Source of the DNA: Epichloe hybrida
Taxonomy: Eukaryota > Ascomycota > Sordariomycetes > Hypocreales > Clavicipitaceae
Reading direction: 5' to 3'
Assembly (NCBI GenBank): GCA_019022495.1
Contig: JAFEKR010000019.1
Location: 248,001-312,000, forward strand
DNA: 64,000 nucleotides
Part shown: one piece after another, positions 20,106-32,300 of the stretch
Layout: each line of letters opens with the position of its first letter
Position numbering within the stretch: the stretch's first letter is position 1
Translations under genes and position numbers: made by a program
The notes under the pieces: model-generated
Database searches by the model: none
What the model saw: only the letters and a program-made list of their open reading frames with translations
What the model was told of the DNA's origin: nothing

Positions 20106-21315
20106 GGCGGCGGTTCTATGTCACGGCGCCGGGCGACGAACTGCACCGGCGGTTGAGACGGAGGAAATGGAAGAGAATGGGCTCGGCGAGCCGGATCATG
20201 TACTGGGCTGCAGAGCTGGGCCGGTGTTGGGGATCCGTTGGGGCATTCGGCTGAAGCACGCTGACAAACGAATGTCGAGGACCCGGCTGGCGGCACTGGG
20301 GTAGAGTCGAGGAGTAGCAAGGAGAAAATGCGTCACACAGCACGACTGCGCGGTCGGCCAACAACGTGTGCGATGCAGTGCTGGACCTGGTCTGGATGCT
20401 GGAGAAAAAGCAACGATGCGACAAATGATGGACGGCAATGCCGGAGAGCAGATGCTGGGGAGGGTGCACCACAGCCGGTTGCGTATCGGGTTTTCAAGAG
20501 TCTCGAGGTTGAGGGCACATGATGTGGCTTTTGGCTTTGGCTTTGGCTTTGGCTCTGGCTTTGGCGTTGGCGTTGGCGTTGGCGTTCGCTTTGGCTTTGG
20601 CCCCGTCGTGGATTCGGGCAGGGCAGGGTGGTGAAGTAACGTGGTTGGGCACCTGTTCATGTTCACTGTTTTCTCCGGGCCGTGTTGTGTGTTCATGCGG
20701 ATCTGGCTGTGGGCCTGGCCCAGCTCAGGCTAGCTAACTGCTGCCCTGGAAAAATACCCACCTTGCTTAGGTACACAGGACCTGTCACTGTGTGTATTCG
20801 GTCCATTGATCGCACGTCAAGTTAGCAGTGTCTCACGAGTCACCCGCCATAGTTGTTCGCCGTCGAATACAATGTGTGTGTAGTGAAACTGCGTGAGTCG
20901 CCGAGGTGACCATCTTCCTCATCCAAAGAGCCCGCCTGGCTGTTCATGATGAAATGAATGCTCTGCGAGACTCTCGGCCGTCAATCCTGGTCCGCCACGT
21001 TTCTAGTCTCGGCTCCCCGCATTTCCACGGGTCATCAACCTCAGGGCCGCGATACCGAGGCTGGCTGACTGCTACTGTACATAAGGACACCCAGAGTCCG
21101 GTCCAGTCGTGGTCGTGCGCCGGGGGTTTTCCGCGGGACTGTCCCATGGTAATGCGGATGTCAGACCAGCAAGACATCGATTTTCCAGGTTACCTTGTCG
21201 CCCACGGCGAGTAATGGAGGAAAACAGTACAGATATCCATGGAACACATGGGAGATTGTAGAAGTGGTCGGGGGCATTGTGGGCGCCCATAGTATTGAAC
21301 TCTAACAAGAAATCT
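20106..21315. other. Intergenic, upstream of SAPS and downstream of the G-patch gene
   Basis: No gene is supported. The left half is GC-rich and probably contains the SAPS promoter and 5' UTR. It includes the GGCTTT hexamer repeat at about 20526-20605. I searched the right half on the minus strand for the C-terminal part that TFIP11-type proteins usually have and did not find it. Confidence 0.5.
20526..20605. repeat. GGCTTT/GGCGTT hexanucleotide repeat
   Basis: About 13 consecutive hexamers, mostly ggcttt changing to ggcgtt, lie about 420 bp upstream of the SAPS start codon. Read on the minus strand they encode Lys-Pro/Thr-Pro dipeptides, which creates a spurious open frame. Confidence 0.85.
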
Positions 21316-23679
21316 TTACACAATGTTCATCATCTGTAACCCCTTGTCCAACTCCATCTTGACACCCTTTATACCAGCCATGTCTTTGAGCAACACGCCT
21401 CGCCACCACGTGTACCATTCTGCAACTTCTTGCAGATCTGCTTCTGCGAGCGCCAACCACTCTCGCAACTTTTCGTACCACATTGGAAAGACATTCTGCA
21501 CGAGCACCTCGGCCATGATTCCTGCGCTGAGCATCCTGTTCCATTTCATAACGCCAATAAGAACTGGTAGATATGGTTCCTGGTCAGCAGGATCAACACG
21601 AAAGTTGGTTCGCAGGTACCGACCCATGGATGGCAGAACGTGAGACATGATCAGGGGTCTCCATTGGCTGCCAAGAATATCTTCCCACTGCTTCAGGCCA
21701 GGGACAGTCCCGCGTTCGAACTCCCAGACATCAATCAGTTGTCGAAACTTCCTCTTGACATCTGCCACCAGGCCGGTGCCCTTGGGGTCTAAATGGTATG
21801 GCGGTAGATATTGCAGCCAGGGGAAAAGCCAAGTGTGTGGGAGATGGTGGCTTTGGCGTTTTTTCTTGGGGTTCCAGTCCGAAAGAGCCGCCTCGAGTTT
21901 TCGCGCAACGTGATCCATGACCTGAGCCCGTACGAAAGGAGGGAGCAAATCATTCCAGCTATCCACTACGTCAAGCATGGGACCAGGCTCCAGGGGATCC
22001 CACTCCCGTACTGCAGCGACGACCTTTGGGAGCCAGATTTTGTACATCATGCTCTCGTATGATGTCGTTGCTTTGTGGTGTTTTCGATAAATCCCATCCA
22101 GGTTGGTATTATCCGAGTCCCACTTGTTCACTATTCGTGCTTCGTTCTCCGATTTCATCAATTTTCCGGACAAACCCTTCAGCTCTGAAGTGAATTTTGA
22201 CGGCTCATCAAGAGGATTCCATTCTGCGTCTTTCAAAAAAGGATGAATGGCAGCAACAGCAAGATCAGCAGTTTCTGAGTTTGCTGCATCACGATCAAAA
22301 GCCTTCTGTAAACAGGCGAGAACTTGACTCAGATCAGACTTGGTGGTGATTTCTTGGGTGACCATGCCGGATAGGTTGTGCAGCCTCTTGAAATCGGCGC
22401 GCAGATCGTCGATTTCCCGTTCCCTCTCTTTAAGCTCCAGGTCTATCCATGCCTTTCTTTCTTCCAGATTTCTCCATTCTTCAGAAAAGGCTTGAAGATC
22501 AGCTTGGGCCCTTCTTACTAGTTTTCGTGCTTCAATAAGTTCCGGAGTATCTGAGACACCAGACGTGGGTGTCATAATCCCATTAGTCGAGGTCAGCATC
22601 TTGCTTTTTGGCCCGGTCATGTCTAGAATCGGTGTGAATGCTTCTGGTATGTGCAAGCCGGGCGCTGAGGCTTTAAGCTCTTCAGCCGTTAAGTACTTTT
22701 TCTTCGGTCATCGAGGCGTGCTGGCACCACTGCCAGCGACACCGCCCGGTGCCTTCTTTTTTGCTCTCCTTCGTTTCTTCTCCTCCTCATCTGAGTCCAC
22801 GACTTTTTCACCGCGCATCTCAGCTTGTCTTTTTTCTTCTTGGCGCTCTTGTTCAGATTTCTCCTTGACAGCGCCCAAGCCAATACCCTGTGGACGTAAA
22901 TTCGCTTCGATGATGAGGTTTCTCCCTTGTCCCTCTTTGCCAAGACCTTTGCCCTCAACGTAGCCCATCTTTGCCATCATTCGTGCGCCAAACCCCTTGG
23001 CGTTAATTCTTCCTTTAGCTGTAAAAGTGCTGGGTTGTGGTTTGTTTTGCAGGTTTGCATGGGGGCTGTCGGGTACCCGTAAAACAGGCTCTCTGGCAGA
23101 TGAAGGTACAAAACCCATCCCGAGAACACCTTTCCCATCGAATTTGGAATTCACTTTCAAGCCCGCGACATCTCTTTTGTCGTCTTTGTCGTCATTGTAG
23201 TTCTGTTCAGATCTGCTAAATGTAGGCCTTAAGCCACGGCCAAACCCCAAGCCAACGCCAGCAGAAGCATCTTCATCGTCCTCATCCTCGCCTTCGTCCT
23301 CATCCTGCTCACTTATGGCACCATTACCCAACACTGGTCGATTGTCATTCTGTTCCCTCTCATCCTCAGAGTCGTTTGATTTCGTGGCTGATGATACAAA
23401 TGCCATGCCCTTGGTCCGCAACGTCTCCCGCTTCCATCGTGAATGAGGTCCATCATCCTCGCTGTCGGATCCAAAAATCCCCAGGGCTGCCTTCTCTTTA
23501 CTATTCTTGCCAACACGTCGTTTTTTTCTGGGATGAAGGTCCCCAAGGTCGTTATCGCCCGCCTCTATGCCTGGGATTCGGTACTCGTCGTCGTCGTCGG
23601 ATGCTGAGGACGAAAATTCGGCGGCCGATGCTTTGTTCAGGCGGGACGGATCGAATGAATATCCATCATTATTTGCCAT
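21316..23679 (-). CDS. TFIP11/Ntr1-type G-patch splicing factor, frame interrupted by one TGA
   Basis: Ntr1/Spp382 (TFIP11 in animals) activates the helicase Prp43 through its G-patch during spliceosome disassembly in the nucleus. The frame starts at 23679 (MANNDGYSFDPSRL) and has an acidic N-terminal TFIP domain (GIFGSDSEDD). A G-patch lies at about residues 205-255 (GFGARMMAKMGYVEGKGLGK), followed by a KR-rich stretch. After STPR the frame meets TGA at 22708-22710, then continues in the same frame with PKKKYLTAEELKASAPGL, ILDMTGPKSKMLTSTNG and a GCFC-like helical region down to 21316. No GT-AG intron of suitable length and phase removes the TGA. A CGA or AGA to TGA change, a base-calling error or readthrough are all possible. 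The protein also ends (LDKGLQMMNIV) before the RNA-binding-like C-terminal domain I expect for the family. Either the gene has lost it or an exon was missed. Confidence 0.78.
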
Positions 23680-24962
23680 TATTGCGGCGAGTGCCTGAAG
23701 CTTCAGGAGCTACGACGAGAACGTGGCAATTTCGTTCATTTTTTTTTTTCGCGCCGTGCAGAGCAGTGTTAAGCTAAACAATCAATTTGCGCCAGCGACT
23801 GGTAGCAATTAAAACCACGTGACCTGACCACATTCGATCATGGCGTTGTTGTTTCTGGAGCAATGGAACCAAACAAAGGGCGTGCCACGGGTGGTGGAAT
23901 GTCAGCCGCCGATTGGCTCGTTCCGAGGCTAGATACGTAAATTAGGCACAACATTGAGGTCACCTGATAACTACTCCCGCATGAAGAAGCCGGTGCAATA
24001 GACCTCCTGATAAGAGTCCATTATGCTTTGAAAAAGCTAGGGATAATAATAGGGAACATCCCAAATTCAAACATTGCCTAATGTTGCGAAGAACATCAAT
24101 CAAAACGCCTTGACGACACAAAATCCTAGGGTAGGACGCGGCTGATGGAGGTCTAAATCCAAGTGACGGTCGGGCTCTGATTGGTTCCGTTTAGGCAGCC
24201 CATCGCTGCCCTATGCTGCCTGTGCTCCAGGGGTGGTCAGCCCCGCCAAGTGACCAGCATCCGTGGTAGACTACGGATTGCGTCCGTCTGATTTGGTCCC
24301 CAGCTCAATTCCGTGCATCGTCCCTTATTACTTTCCACAGTTTCTTTTTAGACGGCGCATGCATGCTCTGGATCTTCCTCCCAATATATTTCGCTAAAGG
24401 TAGGTTGCTTTTCAACCGGGAGATTGTGCTCTCCTTTGACGCTGTCCTTGCGCGAGACCTCGATCTCGTTTACCTCTACATTCGTTTCCAATGTTGTTGT
24501 TCCCTTTGAGGCCCCCCCCCCCCCCAAACACGCGATATTGCCTGGCGCAAACCAAGTCTACCACACTTTTCTCCTTGCTGACAACTCCTCGAAAGAGGAA
24601 ATCACGACCTGACTATTTCGGTTGCTATTTCTCTATTAGAAGCTAGAAGCCACGACTTCGTTCTCGACCGATTCATCTTGCGTTGCTCCAGCGTTGACGA
24701 CTAGTTGCACGCAAACCTGCCATCTCTTTGCCGGTACGTGCACGCCCATGTTTACTTGCAGATGATGTTTGCGCGCCCTTGAGTTTATTCAAGGTCATGC
24801 ATATCGATCTGATATACGTGGATCATGGAAGTGAATTCGCATCGTCGTGGTATACAAAAACTGATTTCGAAGATAGTTCACTTCGTGAAAACAGATTCTC
24901 GTCCTCCCCACAAACCTCCCCCTGACCTTGTTCATCTTGATCTCGGCCGGCCAGTATACGAT
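23680..24962. other. Divergent promoter region between the G-patch and TOG genes
   Basis: The G-patch gene and the TOG gene are transcribed away from each other, so this 1.3-kb interval holds both promoters and 5' UTRs. I see no gene. A run of 14 C residues lies at about 24512-24525. T-rich and C-rich tracts before 24963 suit a fungal 5' UTR. Confidence 0.6.
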
Positions 24963-27795
24963 ATGGCAGACCAGGAAGAGGACTTTAGCTCCTTGCCGTT
25001 GTCTGACCGATTTACTCATAAGGTAACCAACCATTGTTGCAGTCCTGTCAATCCGAGAAGAGCTAACCTCTAGATCAGATTTGGAAAGTCAGAAAGGCCG
25101 CGTACGAGAGTGCCGCAAAGCAATTTGCCGTATCCCCCAATGAATCCGATCCCTGCTTCCGTCCATTTCTTAACGACCCCAGTCTGTGGAAGTCAGCAGT
25201 CACAGATTCCAACGTTGCTGCGCAACAAGAAGCCATCATTGCTCTTTGTGCATTTCTCAAGTATGGCGGACGCGACTGTGCATTGCGAACTCGCGGATTG
25301 ACTATTACACCCATGGTGGAGAAATGCTTGTCATCAACAAGAGCAGCCACGAAGCAAAATGCTCAGGAGGCTTTGCTCCTCTACATTGAACTCGATGTAG
25401 CCGGCCCGGTAGTGGAAGACATCTTGCCTGGTCTGTCAAACAAAGTTCCCAAGAATGTCGCGGCAACGCTGAATGCTCTCACTGCCGTGTTTCACAACTA
25501 CGGCTGTAAACTCGTGGACCCGAAACCTGTGCTCAAAACTTTACCAAAGGTCTTCGGTGCTGCTGACAAGAACGTGCGTGCCGAAGCAACGAACCTCGCT
25601 GTTGAATTGTACAGATGGTTGCGCGAGGCTATGAAACCGATGTTCTGGGGTGAATTGAAACCAACACAGCAGACGGATCTGGAGGCACAATTCGAGAAGG
25701 TGAAGGCCGAGCCGCCGCCCAAACAAGAGCGCTTGCTTCGATCACAACAGGCAGCAGCGGACTCTGCACCAGCGGGTGGTGATTGTTATGACGAGGTTGA
25801 AGCTGAAGAGGAAGAGGCCGCAGAAGTGGATGCGTTCTCTCTTGCCGAACCAGAAGACATCACCAAGAAAGTCCCTGCCAACTTCACCGATATGCTTGCC
25901 TCCTCAAAATGGAAAGATCGCAAAGAGGCCGTTGATGCGTTATCTCAGGCTTTGAACGTCCCACGCATCAAGGACGGCGACTTCAATGAGGTAAATCGAG
26001 GTCTTGCCAAGTGTATGAAGGATGCCAATGTTGCTGTGGTCACGCAGGCGGCACTGTGTATCCAACAATTGGCTCTCGGCTTGCGCTATCATTATGGCAA
26101 GTATCGTAGTGTCGTCATGCAACCTATTATGGATCGCTTGAAGGAGAAGAAGGCAACGGTCTCAGACGCCCTCGGTGCAGCTCTGGATGCGGTCTTTGCA
26201 TCTACAAGTCTAAGTGACTGCCTCGAAGATATCATCGCCTATCTGAGCAACAAGAACCCCCAGGTCAAGGAAGGGACCATGAAATTCCTCATTCGCTGCC
26301 TACGCACGACGAAGACGGTTCCCGCGAAACCTGAAATCGCCACAATCTGCGAAACAGGCAAGAAGCTGCTCTCAGAGTCTAGCCCAGCTCTCAGAGACGG
26401 GGGCGCCGAAATATTGGGAACAGTAATGAAGATCATTGGTGAACGAGCGATGACTCCCTATCTCGAAGGTCTGGATGAAATTCGCAAGACAAAGGTCAAG
26501 GAGTTTTTTGAGACCGCCGAGGTAAAGGCCAAGGAAAAGCCAAAGCCTCCACCAGCAGCCAGAGCTCCTCCCCCTTCAGCGAAGAAACCGCTTGGTGCAA
26601 AGAAGCCTGTCGCCAAGAAAGTAGCTCCCCCAGTAATGCCTCAAGAGACAACTTCTCCGACTCCCCCAGCTGCCAGACCCGCTGCAGCTGGGAGCAAACT
26701 AGGCGCCACTAAGCCCTCAGGTCTGGCCGGTTTGAAAGCTCCCCAGAAACGTACGATTGGCGGCCCCGGAGCAGCTTCACCACGCAGGCCTGCAGCAGGA
26801 CCACCCGTTATGCCTGTTGATGACGAAACTGCAGCACCGGCGCCACAGCCTCGACTCGGCCTGTCTCGAGGTCTCGCCGGAAGATCCTTGACCAAGCCTA
26901 CAGCCGGCCCCATCATGCCGGCAGCGGATTCCCCGCCCCTATCCAGTGGTCTCACGGCGGTTGAGCGTACCGAACTAGAAGAACTCCGAGCATCGAACGA
27001 ACGTCTCTCGCGTCAAGTGGATGATATGCGGCAGGAAAGAAACAAATTCATGTCGGAAATCCAGGAGCTGAAGAATCAAAACGCTGGTCTCATTGAGGAT
27101 CATACAAGAGACGTCCTCAGTATCAAGGCTAAGGAAACGCAGCTTGTTCGGGCTCGCAGTGATGCCGAGGCAACCGAGCAAGTCAATGAGCGCTTGAGGA
27201 GAGAATTAGATCGACTGAAGAAAGCGCTAAGCCGGGCTGAAGGCCTTGGCGCATCGCCGGGACTGGGCAGTCCAGGTTTGTATATCTTGACGAAACTTGA
27301 TTTGCAAATCTGCGGAACTAACAAGATTTTATCAGTAACGTCACCCGTACGTGATGATGTAGGCATCTACCGCGATTCTGGAGCTACTTCAACCAACCGC
27401 CACAGAATGAGCTTCACGAGCACCATGTCGGAAGAGAAGGAAAATGGAGAGCTATCGTATCCTAGGAGTAAACTCAGCCCCGAACTTCGATATAGCGGCA
27501 GTGGACCATCCTCCGGACGTGGCTCTCCTGCTAGAGGGTTCCGGAATACCGCGACTCCGTCATACGACATCATGGAATCTAATGGACCCATCGCTAGGGA
27601 ACGGCCAATTTCGTCATTACCTCAACCTACAGGAGGCGGTGGTGTCGAAAGCTGGAGACGTGCAGCTGAGGTCACTAGCCAACTCAAAGCTCGCATTGAA
27701 CAAATGAAGGTGAGTGAGTGAAAGAAGACGTGCTTTGCATCTTAGAGTCCTTCTCTGACGCGCAATAGGCCAAACAAGGGTTTGCTCGCCCCTGA
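24963..27795 (+). CDS. XMAP215/Stu2/Dis1-type microtubule polymerase (TOG domains)
   Basis: TOG proteins bind tubulin dimers and promote microtubule growth at plus ends, spindle poles and kinetochores. I model four exons: 24963-25022, 25079-27275, 27336-27709 and 27769-27795, giving about 885 residues. Exon 1 encodes MADQEEDFSSLPLSDRFTHK, and exon 2 opens with IWKVRKAAYESAAKQF, the start of TOG1. TOG2 begins near residue 284 (NFTDMLASSKWKDRKEAVDALS). A basic Ala/Pro/Lys linker (about 525-640) suits microtubule-lattice binding, and a coiled coil (about 647-740) suits dimerisation, as in yeast Stu2. The third intron (60 nt, with aactaac branch site) is a multiple of three and would read through if retained. 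The fourth exon adds only AKQGFARP. Two TOG domains plus a coiled coil is the usual fungal layout. Gene names differ between fungi, so I give no symbol. Confidence 0.93.
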
Positions 27796-29391
27796 GTTGA
27801 CTATGGAGGGCATTACCACATGGCAGGCCCCGAATACTTCCACTCCACCTCTTCAAGTGATTTAACGCAACAGTAGCCCAAGTTTTTTCCTCATCACTGG
27901 TCTCTATACTATTTGATGCTGGTGATTGTTTTGCATTTCGACGGCGTTTAATGGCATACCCGAGTCTTTTGTGTGGTCTACAGTTATTAAAGACGCGACA
28001 CCACGTAGAGGTCTCCCTGTGGTTGTTGATAAATACCGAGATGAGTGAAAAGACTAATGAAACGAATGCGATCGAGTTAATGACGAAGGCATAACCCCAA
28101 AAAACAAAGGCGGCGCATGTCCGTGTTAACCTGTGGGCACCATGTCTAAATACATGTTTTCACATCGGGAGCGATGACATGGGCCGTGGTGACACCAAAG
28201 ACTTTGAAAGAGCGTGATTTCTCCCACAGTGCAGATTATGAAATGAGGAACATAGAGTCGTGATGCCGCACACCCGTTAGATATATATCTGCCATTAACA
28301 ACGTCCAAGCTGAATGTGCTGATTTTAGACAGAGCACGAGCTCATTTATGGAGCCAACTGTGGCGTGGTCAGGACCGGGCTTGGAAGCTCGCACGGTGAT
28401 GCATCGCAGTGAGCGTCCAGGGGGTGGACGTTGTGAAATGTCGGACCAGGTACGTTGGCGATGATTTGATCCCTGAACGTCTGGAAATACCAGAAAAAAA
28501 CAAGATGTGCCTATGCAGATGTACGAATTTTTTGGACTGCGAGTCGGGAAAATCCAATCATTCATTTGGGTAGCGTTGACATGGAAGGAATGGGGATTGG
28601 CATTTGGATCATCCGCGACGGGCGGACAACCCCCCGCCAGTAATCGTGCAAGCGTTGGCAGGGGAGGAGCCTCTATCAGTGGGGCAAAGTACTCCTTAGT
28701 CTAGTAGGCAGGTACACCACTGTACGACAGCCTGCCTGGCTTTGTTATTGTTCCAGCTTAGCAGCGCTGATCCTGGTCATACAGTGGGTGTACGATGTAT
28801 TGTATCCACTATCACTACTCCGTAGACGTCGGGTACTTCACTAGCGCCAGCTTGGTCAAGTGTGTATCGCAACTGCCCTCTCATGTCCCCTACGTCAGCG
28901 TCACAGCTCCAGCATTCGGTTTGGTTTGGTGTTGCTGCCCGTCCTGCCTAGATTTCCGAGGTTTTGCTCCAAGCCAAACCTAAGGCTTCTTACCCATCAC
29001 GTTGACAGCTGGTCATCTGATGCTCCATCATCGAACCCTAATTTCCTGTATCTTTTATTCTCTTTCACTAGATCCAATAGCTGCGAATCGCAGTACATGA
29101 TCACTTGTCGCCCGCCCTTCCTCGGCCGGGAATTAAAGTCGCCATTGTCTTGTCCGATAAGCCAAGAGACCCTCACGCACTGCCTAACAGCCGGTACTGG
29201 CGACCCAAGCGAACGACGTTGACCGAGTTGATTCATTGGCACCTTCGATGCGATTAGTCTAGCGAGCCGAGTCGACCACGCACAATCTTCGACATTGAGT
29301 CCCCAGCCTCATGTTGCAAACATAGACGCCCGGCAGTTGTCATTATCGTCTTGGTTCACCCTGCCCGGGTCACGGCAATAAAACCGCCACG
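27796..29391. other. Intergenic, 3' of the TOG gene and promoter of VPS13
   Basis: I see no gene in this 1.6-kb interval. The short open frames on both strands lack recognisable motifs. A ctactccgtag palindrome lies at about 28816-28826. The final 400 bp before 29392 are C/T-rich, as expected for a promoter and 5' UTR. Confidence 0.6.
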
Positions 29392-32300
29392 ATGTTGGAG
29401 GGACTGGTCGCTGGCCTTTTGAACCGCTTCTTGGGCATGTATGTCAAGAACTTTGACCCAACGCAACTCAAGGTCGGCATCTGGTCTGGTGACGTCAAAC
29501 TTCGCAATCTTCAACTCCGGCGCGAGGCCTTGGATCAAATGAAGCTTCCCATTAATGTCGTGGAAGGCCATTTGGGTGAACTCACGCTGGTCATTCCGTG
29601 GTCCAATCTCCGTGGTGCCCCGGTCAAGGTCTTCATCGAAGACGTTTTCCTGCTCGCTAGCCCGAAAGAAGAGGCTGAATATGACGAAGAGGAGGAGGAG
29701 CGGAGGAGACAGCGGCTCAAGATGGAAAAGCTGGACAGCGCTGAGTTGTTGAAAGAAAAGAGTCGAGAAGAGATGAGCCAAGAAGAGCAGAAGAAGAACC
29801 AGAGCTTCACTCAGAGTCTGGTCACAAAGGTTGTCGACAATCTTCAGATAACAGTCAAGAATATCCACATCCGCTACGAGGATTCCATATCTGCTCCCGG
29901 GCATCCATTTGCGCTTGGCTTGACACTGCAAGAATTCAGTGCAGTCAGCACTGATGGTCAATGGAAGCCTACATTCATCCAGGATTCGAACACGACAACA
30001 CATAAATTGGCAACGCTAGGGGCATTATCCGTGTACTGGAACACGGACTCGGAACTGTTTGGAACCGGGCGTGAGGCATCTTCGCCTCTCAAGGAACATA
30101 TGTCGCACGACGAGATGGTAGACAAGTTCAAGACCATGTTACGCAACGCCAACACCACAATCTCCAATCACCAGTATATTCTGCGGCCAGTGAATGGTCA
30201 AGCCAAAGTTGAACTGGACAAGTCTGGAAATCTCCATGCACCAAAATTCAGAGCGAATCTCCTGTTTGAAGAGATTGGTCTGGTGCTTGACGACGACCAA
30301 TATCGCGATGCGCTGATGATGGTCGATCTGTTCCATTACTTTATCAGGCATCAGGAATACAAAGGCTTGAAACCAAAGGGTACTCGACCCAAAGAAGACC
30401 CTCGGGCCTGGCTGCTTTTCGCAGGCAACGCCGTTTTGAATAAGATCCATGAAAAGAACCGAAAATGGTCTTGGGACTACTTTCGCGAACGACGCGACGA
30501 TCGACAAAGATACATTGAGCTGTTCAAAAAGAGGAAGCAACAGCAACAACTCACAGCCGAGGAAAATGAGGATCTCGCCAATTTAGAACGGAAGTTAGAC
30601 TACGAAGATTTACGCTTCTGGCGGTCGTTAGCGCGAAACCAGCTGAAGAAAGAGAATGCCGAAGCGTTGAAGAAGCAACCTCAGCAGCAGCAGGAACAGG
30701 GCTGGCTAGCCTGGATGTGGGGATCAAAGCCTCAGGGAACCATTGAGGAAAACGAGGAAAACATCCAAATGACTGAAGAGCAGCGAAAGGAGCTGTACGA
30801 TATGATTGATTGGGACGAGAAGGCAGCCATCGCTGAAGAGGTGGATGTCCCGAGAGAGGCCGTTCAATTGTGTCTTGAGGCATCTCTAAGCACAGGCAGC
30901 TTCACCCTGAAGAAGAGCCCTCATGCCAACCCAGCCGATCTTTTGAGTCTTCATTTCGATGTTTTCAAGGCAAAGGCCCTCAAGAGAACTGACTCTATCT
31001 TGGCAAACGTCAGCCTCGGGGGCTTGCGAGTCAACGACGGCACCACACCTGACAGTCTGTACCCTGAGATTGTCCGTGTGAAGGATGCTCCTGAGACTCG
31101 TAAGCGAAAGAGTTTGTCCTTAAAGGAACTTGAGAAGGACGATGAAGAGCCGTTCTTCCAGTTCGAGGTTGAGCAAAACCCAATAGAACGAGAAGGAGAC
31201 TTTGCTGTTGTGGGAAAGCTGAAGCCCCTGGAGATTGTTTGGAACCCCAACTTTGTTGTCGGCGTTGTCGACTTCTTTCGCCCACCGGAGAGACACATGG
31301 AGTCTATCACAGCACTGATGGAAAGTGCCGGTGCAACTGTGGAAGGTCTCAGAGAGCAAACTCGCGCTGGTCTGGAGTTCGCTCTCGAAGAGCACAAGAC
31401 TGTCAATGCTCAACTGGACCTTCAGGCCCCTCTCATAATTGTGCCGGTCAGCATCACTTCAGAGAAGTCGACTTGCTTGATCGTGGATGCAGGTCACATC
31501 CATGTCAACAGCGAACTTGTTGACCAAAAAACTCTGAAGGAAATTCAATCAAAACAGCGACAGTTATACAGTGAGGCTGATCATAAGCGCCTAGAATCAG
31601 TCATGTATGACAGGTTTCTAGTCAAACTCACATCTACGCAAGTTCTCATTGGTCCATCCATCGAGGAAACCAAACAGCAGCTTGTCAAGAGGACTTCGGA
31701 CTCTCAATTGCATGTGGTGGAACAGATCAATGTCGATTTCGTTGTAGAGACGTCCATATTGCCCAAAGCATCCAATCTCACCAAGTTGCGCGTATCAGGT
31801 CATCTTCCCATGTTACACGCCACAGTATCGGACTCGAAATACAAGAATCTCATGAAGGTTATTGACGCCGCTGTTCCGAAGCTTGATCAGAGACAAAATC
31901 TAGAGTCATCCACGGTGGACGCACCACTACAGCCCACACGACCGCGGCGTATGAGTGCCGATTCGACTCGATCACGACGAAGGTCAGACCGACGGGCTTC
32001 TGCGTTTCCTTTCATGCAACCTCAGACGGCAGTTGTGCTCGAAGATTTTGACGACGACAACGATGACGATTTTGAAGATGCTACTGATGGAGGCGATTTG
32101 CAGCATCTCAAGATTCAACAAAAGAGTTTTGAGTTCAACTTCAAAGTGGACACCCTCAAAGGCTCCCTTTACAAAAGCGACGCAGATCATACCAATCCCG
32201 ATGCTCTGCTAGTCGAGTTGGTGGCTGAGCGATTTGATCTTGCCTTTTACACTAGAACATACGACATGGCTGCTGAAGTGTCTCTTGGCTCTGTGGCAGT

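Noticed and set aside
20196..20696. 166-codon minus-strand frame upstream of the SAPS gene
   Set aside because: Its Lys-Pro/Thr-Pro run comes from the GGCTTT repeat and the rest is unstructured 5' region.
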